Origin: Bacteroidetes bacterium GWF2_38_335
GTDB taxonomy: Bacteria; Bacteroidota; Bacteroidia; Bacteroidales; GWF2-38-335
Assembly (NCBI GenBank): GCA_001769535.1
Contig: MEOH01000010.1
Span: 1 to 64,000 of the forward strand
Direction: 5' to 3'
Length of the DNA stretch: 64,000 nucleotides
Below, piece after piece: positions 58,624 through 64,000 of this stretch. Each line of letters begins with the position of its first letter. Within the stretch, counting starts at the first letter, position 1. Made by a program: the position numbers and the translations under genes. The notes beneath the pieces are model-generated. The model was not told the DNA's origin. It worked only from the letters and a program-made list of their open reading frames with translations, and did not search any database.

Positions 58624-61600
58624 ATGAAAACGGAAAACTTTTACAGGGCAGGCATTGATATTGGTTCAACCACAGCCAAAATTGTGGTACTTGACACCAA
58701 TGGCAACATTATTTTTAAAAATTACCAAAGACACAATACCTATATATTTGAAACAGTCATTGAATTTGCCTTGCAACTTCAAAAGGAATTCGGGGATGCC
58801 CGTTTTGATCTGAATTTTACCGGGTCGGCCGGAATGGGTGTAGCTGAAAAAACCGACCAGCCATTTATACAGGAGGTTATTGCGGCTGCTGAAATAATAA
58901 AGCTTTTCCATACTGATGTAAATACGTTGATTGATATTGGCGGTGAAGACTCCAAAATGATATTTTTCCACCCCGACAGGCCCCCTGATATAAGAATGAA
59001 TGGAAATTGCGCCGGTGGAACCGGGTCGTTTATTGACCAGATTTCCTCGCTGCTCAACATCCCTCTGAGTGAAATAAATTCGATGGCCGAAAAACATACT
59101 GCCATTTACCCCATGGCCTCACGTTGTGGTGTTTTTGCGAAAACGGATATCCAAAATCTGGTTAACAGGAAAATTCCTTTCAGCGATATTCTGGCTTCTG
59201 CCTTTCATGCTGTCAGCATTCAAACACTTAATACTTTATCAAGGGGATTTGATATTGAACCAAAGCTAATGTTTTCGGGCGGTCCGTTTACCTTTTTCCC
59301 ATACCTGAAAACAATTTTTTGCAAAAATCTTGGCATTGGAATTGAACAAACTGTTCAGGGTATTAACCCCGAACTTTTAGCAGCATACGGAGCAGCAATT
59401 CTTGCCGGTAATTCTTTGCAAAAAATTTCTTCCACGGAGTTAATTCAGAAATTGAAAAAGGGGACTTCGATTTCTTCTTCATCTGAAAGACTAAATCCTC
59501 TTTTTTTTGAAGTTGAGGAGTATGATAATTGGAATGCTTCGAAAAATTGCAAAAAAATCGCAAAAGTCTTATTGAAAAATTATGAAGGCGAAAAGCTCTT
59601 CCTGGGTATTGATTCGGGCTCTACTACCACAAAAGTTGTGGTTACAGGAGAAAACGATGAATTGTTGTATGCTTTTTATTCGCACCACCACGGAAATCCC
59701 GTTGAAACCCTCGAAAAAGCTTTCATTGAGTTTAAAAATGAGATGGAAAGTTGTGGCAGAAAACTCAATATCTGTTTCTCTGTTGTAACCGGTTATGGCG
59801 AAGATCTTGTCAGAGCAGCTTTCAATGTTGATTTTGGACTTGTTGAAACAATTGCCCATTATGTGGCCGCAAAAAATGTGCACGAAGATGTTTCTTTTAT
59901 TCTCGATATTGGCGGCCAGGATATGAAGGCTATTTTTATTGAGGGTCAGGGAATTTCAAGGATCGAGTTGAACGAATCGTGCTCTTCGGGATGTGGAACT
60001 TTTCTTGAAACTTTTGCGGGGAACCTCGGACTGAATATCACGAACTTCGCCACAATGGCCTGCTTTGCCCAAACACCCTACGACCTGGGTACCCGTTGCA
60101 CCGTGTTCATGAATTCAAAGGTGAAGCAGGCTTTGCGCGAAAATGCATCTCTCGAAGACATTGCAGCAGGTTTATCCTATTCGGTTATAAAAAATGCCCT
60201 ATATAAAGTTCTCAAAATCCATAATATGGATGACCTGGGAAATACAATAGTCGTTCAGGGCGGTACTTTTAAAAATGCTTCGGTTTACAGAGCTCTGGAA
60301 CTTGTTACCGGTAAAAAGGTTTTTTGCTCCGATATTCCTGAATATATGGGCGCCTATGGTGCAGCAATTACTGCCAAAACTGAATACCTTACAGGAGCTG
60401 TTACCGATTTCAGTCTGGAAAATGCTTTGTCGGGTATGGATCGGTTTTCTTCAAAAGGAGTGCAGTGCAAGGGATGTGAAAATGTTTGTACTGTTACGAG
60501 ATTCGAATTTGTAAAAGGTAATTTTTTCTATTCGGGAAATAAATGCGAAAAAGTGTTTACAAATAAAGGTAATCAGGCCATAAAAGCTCAAAATCTTGTA
60601 GAAGAAAAATATCGTCTTTTGTTTGACAGAAAATATGATTCTGATGAAAAACCCCTGATGACAATTGGAATTCCAAGGGCACTGAATTTCTATGAGAATT
60701 ATCCCTTTTGGCACAGTTTGTTTGTCTCGTGCGGAATTGATGTGGTTCTTTCATCTCCATCCACAGCTTCCTTGTTCGAAAAGGGCAGGGGAACGGTAAT
60801 GTCCGACAGCATTTGCTTTCCGGCACGCCTTGTGAATGGACATATTTTTGATTTGGCTGAGAAGAAACCTGACAGGATTTTTTATCCCATAATTGTTTAC
60901 GAAAACAGCTCTTTTTCAAATACGGTCAATTCTTATAACTGTCCCATTGTTACCGGCTATCCCGATGTGATCAATTCTGCTGTAAATGTAACAGGAAAGT
61001 ATGGCATTCCTTTTGACAAACCAACTTTTTGCTTCAAGGATGAAGACCTGCTCCGGAAATCCTGTCTGAAATATCTTAAATCTATCGGGATTAAAAGAAA
61101 AACAGCACTGAGAGCATTTGAAAAAGCCACAGATGAACAAAACAGATTTAAACAGGTGCTGTTGGACAGAGCCATTGAAATCATTAACGATTCAACGTTG
61201 AACAACCGGCTTCTTGTTGTTTTGGCCGGCAGACCATATCATACCGATCCACTGATTAACCAAAAAATACCCGAAATGCTTTCAAATATGGGTATTGATG
61301 TGATTACTGATGACTCTTTGCCTCTCAATGATATGGAAAAATTCAGGGAGTTGAGGGTCATTTCCCAGTGGGCTTATCCAAACAGAATATACAATGCGGC
61401 TCATTTTGTGGCTTCAAAGAAAGATAATATTCAATTGGTTCAGATTAATTCATTTGGGTGTGGACCTGATGCAATTGTCATTGATGAGGTAAATGATATT
61501 CTCAGGGAAAGCGGCAAATGCAATACTGTTATCAGAGTGGATGAAATTTCAAGTACGGGATCGATAAAAATCAGGTTGCGGTCCATGGCCGAAGCGGTTA

Positions 61601-62904
61601 AATTGAAAAATGGACATCCCACAATTTCAAAAAAGCGCACCACTACTGTTGATTTTGGCATGGGTGATAAGCACCGGACCATCATTGCACCTCTTTTTTC
61701 AGACATTTATTCTCTTTTCCTGCCTCCTTTATTTGAAGCTTCTGGCTATCGCTTGAAAAATCTTCCAAGACCTGATAAAGAGTCAGTTGATTTTGGATTG
61801 AGGTATTCAAATAATGAAATTTGCTATCCGGCAACTATTATTGTTGGGGATATTATCAAGTTTCTTGAAAAAGGCGAATACAATCCTGATGAAATTGCCA
61901 TCGGCATAACACAAACAGGCGGTCAGTGCAGGGCATCAAGCTATCTGTCTCTGATAAAAAAGGCTATGGTTTCTGCCGGTTATGCTCATATTCCGGTTAT
62001 TTCGGTCAGCTCAGGTTCCGGAATTATCAATACCCAGCCGGGATTCAAAATTGACTGGGGAAAATTATTGAAGATTTCATTTGTTTCTGCATTATATGCC
62101 GATTCATTGGCAAAGATGTATTATTCAACAGTCGTACGTGAAAAGGAAAGTGGAATTTCCAGAATGTTGATGGATAAATACATTGCTGAAGCATATAAGC
62201 CCGTTAAAGAAAAAAATGTGAATCAACTTTTTTCTTTATTGAGAAAAGCGGTTGAGGATTTTAACCAGGTTCCTGTAAATGAAGGCATTTATCCTAAAAT
62301 TGGCATTGTTGGTGAAATTTTTGTGAAATATAATTCTTATGGCAATTTAAATGTTCCGGAATGGCTAATAAATCAGGGAATCGAAGTTTGTGTGCCACCT
62401 TTGATGGATTTCTTTACACAGTATTTTATCAATGTGGATGCTGATATTAAAACCGGAATGAAAAAGTATTCGTTATCAGATTTGTACCTCAGGTTTATTG
62501 AACTGCGCGCAGATTTATTCGTTCAGAAAGCCGAGAAAATAAACAGGGATTTCAGATATTTTACGCCGTTCCATTCTATTCGCCGTATTTCCAGGTACGC
62601 TGAGCGAATTTTAAGTATAGCCAATCAGTATGGCGAGGGATGGCTGATCCCGGCCGAAATTTCTGCTTTTGCCGAAGATGGTGTGAATAATGTTGTAAGT
62701 CTGCAACCCTTTGGATGCATTGCCAATCAGATAATTTCCAAGGGGGTTGAAAAACGGTTGCGTGATTTTTATCCTGAATTAAATCTGCTCTTTTTGGATT
62801 TTGATGATGGTGCCAGCGAAGTCAATGTTCACAACCGGCTGTATTTTATGGTAAGAAATGTAAAGGAAAATATCAGGAATTCACAACCTGTTATTTCCAC
62901 TTAA
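58624..62904 (+). CDS. Fused acyl-CoA dehydratase activase (BadF/BcrA/HgdC type, DUF2229 and HgdB-like parts)
   Basis: The protein has 1426 residues. Two ASKHA ATPase domains stand in tandem: the first at about 5-260 (GIDIGSTTAKIVVLDTNG, RMNGNCAGGTGSFIDQ) and the second at about 325-590 (LGIDSGSTTTKVVVTGEND, ELNESCSSGCGTFLETFAG). The Cys in each GNCAGGTG/SSGCGTF turn corresponds to the [4Fe-4S] ligand of HgdC-type activators, which inject an electron into 2-hydroxyacyl-CoA dehydratases using ATP. A Cys cluster (GVQCKGCENVCTV) precedes a DUF2229 domain (about 675-900: IGIPRALNFYENYPFWHSLF). The rest resembles an HgdB-like subunit (QTGGQCRASSYLSLIKKAM, SLQPFGCIANQIIS). Such single-chain proteins are widespread but their substrate is generally unknown. 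No dehydratase alpha/beta genes are in the window. The 3' end overlaps the convergent gene by 14 bp. Confidence 0.93.
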   Translation: MKTENFYRAGIDIGSTTAKIVVLDTNGNIIFKNYQRHNTYIFETVIEFALQLQKEFGDARFDLNFTGSAGMGVAEKTDQPFIQEVIAAAEIIKLFHTDVNTLIDIGGEDSKMIFFHPDRPPDIRMNGNCAGGTGSFIDQISSLLNIPLSEINSMAEKHTAIYPMASRCGVFAKTDIQNLVNRKIPFSDILASAFHAVSIQTLNTLSRGFDIEPKLMFSGGPFTFFPYLKTIFCKNLGIGIEQTVQGINPELLAAYGAAILAGNSLQKISSTELIQKLKKGTSISSSSERLNPLFFEVEEYDNWNASKNCKKIAKVLLKNYEGEKLFLGIDSGSTTTKVVVTGENDELLYAFYSHHHGNPVETLEKAFIEFKNEMESCGRKLNICFSVVTGYGEDLVRAAFNVDFGLVETIAHYVAAKNVHEDVSFILDIGGQDMKAIFIEGQGISRIELNESCSSGCGTFLETFAGNLGLNITNFATMACFAQTPYDLGTRCTVFMNSKVKQALRENASLEDIAAGLSYSVIKNALYKVLKIHNMDDLGNTIVVQGGTFKNASVYRALELVTGKKVFCSDIPEYMGAYGAAITAKTEYLTGAVTDFSLENALSGMDRFSSKGVQCKGCENVCTVTRFEFVKGNFFYSGNKCEKVFTNKGNQAIKAQNLVEEKYRLLFDRKYDSDEKPLMTIGIPRALNFYENYPFWHSLFVSCGIDVVLSSPSTASLFEKGRGTVMSDSICFPARLVNGHIFDLAEKKPDRIFYPIIVYENSSFSNTVNSYNCPIVTGYPDVINSAVNVTGKYGIPFDKPTFCFKDEDLLRKSCLKYLKSIGIKRKTALRAFEKATDEQNRFKQVLLDRAIEIINDSTLNNRLLVVLAGRPYHTDPLINQKIPEMLSNMGIDVITDDSLPLNDMEKFRELRVISQWAYPNRIYNAAHFVASKKDNIQLVQINSFGCGPDAIVIDEVNDILRESGKCNTVIRVDEISSTGSIKIRLRSMAEAVKLKNGHPTISKKRTTTVDFGMGDKHRTIIAPLFSDIYSLFLPPLFEASGYRLKNLPRPDKESVDFGLRYSNNEICYPATIIVGDIIKFLEKGEYNPDEIAIGITQTGGQCRASSYLSLIKKAMVSAGYAHIPVISVSSGSGIINTQPGFKIDWGKLLKISFVSALYADSLAKMYYSTVVREKESGISRMLMDKYIAEAYKPVKEKNVNQLFSLLRKAVEDFNQVPVNEGIYPKIGIVGEIFVKYNSYGNLNVPEWLINQGIEVCVPPLMDFFTQYFINVDADIKTGMKKYSLSDLYLRFIELRADLFVQKAEKINRDFRYFTPFHSIRRISRYAERILSIANQYGEGWLIPAEISAFAEDGVNNVVSLQPFGCIANQIISKGVEKRLRDFYPELNLLFLDFDDGASEVNVHNRLYFMVRNVKENIRNSQPVIST

Positions 62905-64000
62905 TCCCTAAAATGGTAATGTCATCTGTTTGTGGTTCGTTACCAATCCATTCGATAATTTTTGAATCAAGTTTTTCCTTTTGTTCATTCATGGGTTGAC
63001 CTGAAATGTCAATCAACATTTCCTTTAGCCGTTTGTACAGGAACTTTTTATTATTTGGTCCGCCAAACTGATCAGGATAACCATCGGTGATTAAATACAG
63101 GGCATCATCATTTTGCAGGGTAATTTTATGTGTGGCATAGTTTTCCATGTGCGAGTGAATGGCAACAGGCATTTTATCGCCCTTATATTCAATTAGTTCT
63201 TTGTTTCTTATCAGATAAAGCGGGTTGTTTGCTCCGGCAAAAACGGCAGTTTTTTTATCTTCATCAATTACAATCATCGAGATATCCATACCATCCTTAA
63301 CTGCAATAGATTGGTCGGCTGAGTTGGTTTGCTCGTCTTCGACTACATTCTGTTTTAAAGTTCTGATAATTTTTTCACGTAAATGATCCAGGATTTTCCC
63401 CGGATCGGTAATCTTTTCCTGAATGAAAATCTCGTTGATGAAAGTCATTCCGAGCATGCTTACAATTGCTCCCGGAACCCCATGTCCCGTGCAGTCTGCA
63501 GCAGTAATAAGTATCTTTTTTCCTGATCTCCCAAACCAGAAAAAATCGCCCGAAACAACATCCCGTGGTCTGAATAAAATGAAAGAGTCACTGAAAATAT
63601 TATCCAGCAACATCGGGTTTGGCAACACTGAATCCTGAATGAGCTTGGCATAATCGATACTTTTTCTCAAATCTGAATACATTTCATCAAGAAGTGCCTT
63701 TTGAGTTGAAATTCGATCATTGGCGGCTTTTAGCTCAACATTTCTGATTCGCTCTATTTCTGCTTCCTTTTCGGCTTTTTCAACAGAATATCCTACCTGC
63801 TGTTTTTTTAATTTATTGAATGTTTCGTTATTGATGACTTCCTCTTTGATATTATGAAATTCTTTGAAATGATAGTAGGCATCAAAATGATTACCTGTTT
63901 CTTCAAGCGCAAGAGATAATTGGTAATGTATCTGATACTGGACCGGCTTTGTGTTGATGGTTTTTGAAATTTCAAGTGCGTTTTGGAGCAGGATCAATGC
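62891..64000 (-). CDS. TPR/coiled-coil SpoIIE-type PP2C phosphatase (5' end outside window)
   Basis: The C-terminal ~370 residues are present; the frame continues past the window edge, and the only start-like codon there is a TTG. The visible N-terminal part is TPR-like (YQIHYQLSLALEETGNHFDA). A coiled coil (about 60-115: VEKAEKEAEIERIRNVELKA) leads into the SpoIIE/PP2C domain. The metal-binding and catalytic blocks are FRPRDVVSGDFFWFG, AADCTGHGVPGAIVSMLG, VFAGANNPLYLIR and the terminal PQTDDITILGIKW. Proteins of this layout dephosphorylate anti-sigma-factor antagonists or similar Ser/Thr targets in response to a signal sensed upstream in the chain. Target and signal are unknown here. The stop codon lies inside the end of the convergent activase gene. 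Confidence 0.9.
   Translation of the reverse strand, partial: ALILLQNALEISKTINTKPVQYQIHYQLSLALEETGNHFDAYYHFKEFHNIKEEVINNETFNKLKKQQVGYSVEKAEKEAEIERIRNVELKAANDRISTQKALLDEMYSDLRKSIDYAKLIQDSVLPNPMLLDNIFSDSFILFRPRDVVSGDFFWFGRSGKKILITAADCTGHGVPGAIVSMLGMTFINEIFIQEKITDPGKILDHLREKIIRTLKQNVVEDEQTNSADQSIAVKDGMDISMIVIDEDKKTAVFAGANNPLYLIRNKELIEYKGDKMPVAIHSHMENYATHKITLQNDDALYLITDGYPDQFGGPNNKKFLYKRLKEMLIDISGQPMNEQKEKLDSKIIEWIGNEPQTDDITILGIKWK

Noticed and set aside
60557-60919. 120-codon frame on the minus strand inside the dehydratase activase gene
   Set aside because: It is an antisense shadow without features, within a conserved domain.

Overview
The window comes from a member of the phylum Bacteroidota. 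Four things in the sequence show this: many secreted proteins end in type IX secretion (T9SS) sorting domains of both type A and type B; there is a PorP/SprF protein next to a PorE-like OmpA protein; many genes are preceded by the Bacteroidota -7 promoter element TAnnTTTG; and strong Shine-Dalgarno sequences are rare. Base composition is AT-rich. The set of carbohydrate, galactose and acyl-CoA dehydratase activase genes fits a heterotrophic, possibly fermentative environmental lineage. I cannot assign an order or genus. No rRNA, tRNA, CRISPR array, transposase or phage gene was seen.

Layout. 1-4314 (+): the 3' end of a SprB-repeat surface protein, then PorP/SprF, then a PorE-like OmpA protein. 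4375-9233 (-): two paralogous parallel beta-helix proteins exported by T9SS. 9676-14268 (-): lolA and ftsK, then two related secreted proteins. 14702-16672 (+): carbamate kinase and ornithine carbamoyltransferase, followed by a 256-bp repeat element and a secreted FG-GAP protein (17187-19622). 19717-22944 (-): a BNR-repeat protein, a CDF metal transporter and a small envelope protein. 23050-29096 (-): a compact five-gene galactose operon (GluP-like MFS, sugar nucleotidyltransferase, galM, sglT, galK) with no galT in the window. 29280-33447 (+): a GT39-like glycosyltransferase, a six-hairpin glycosidase and a CFI-box zinc-ribbon protein. 33524-38626 (-): a GH2 beta-galactosidase and a GH20 beta-hexosaminidase.

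38719-55368 is the most unusual part. It holds two similar cassettes. Each has a giant SprB/PKD adhesin with a type B sorting domain and a small secreted protein encoded just upstream. Each also has a divergently transcribed GT-C membrane protein with a C-terminal TPR block, resembling eukaryotic TMTC protein O-mannosyltransferases. Two shorter secreted proteins follow. They reuse the N-terminal heads of the two adhesins but carry type A sorting domains. A WecE-like sugar aminotransferase lies next to them. My inference is that this is a surface adhesin system with its own dedicated glycosylation enzymes.

56690-64000: a long-chain acyl-CoA synthetase, a fused acyl-CoA dehydratase activase of 1426 residues, and the 3' part of a TPR/SpoIIE-type phosphatase that runs off the right edge.

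Several of the longest possible reading frames begin at TTG codons or upstream of the likely promoter. Where the sequence allowed, I moved the start to the codon that gives a signal peptide or the expected operon spacing, and say so in each entry.
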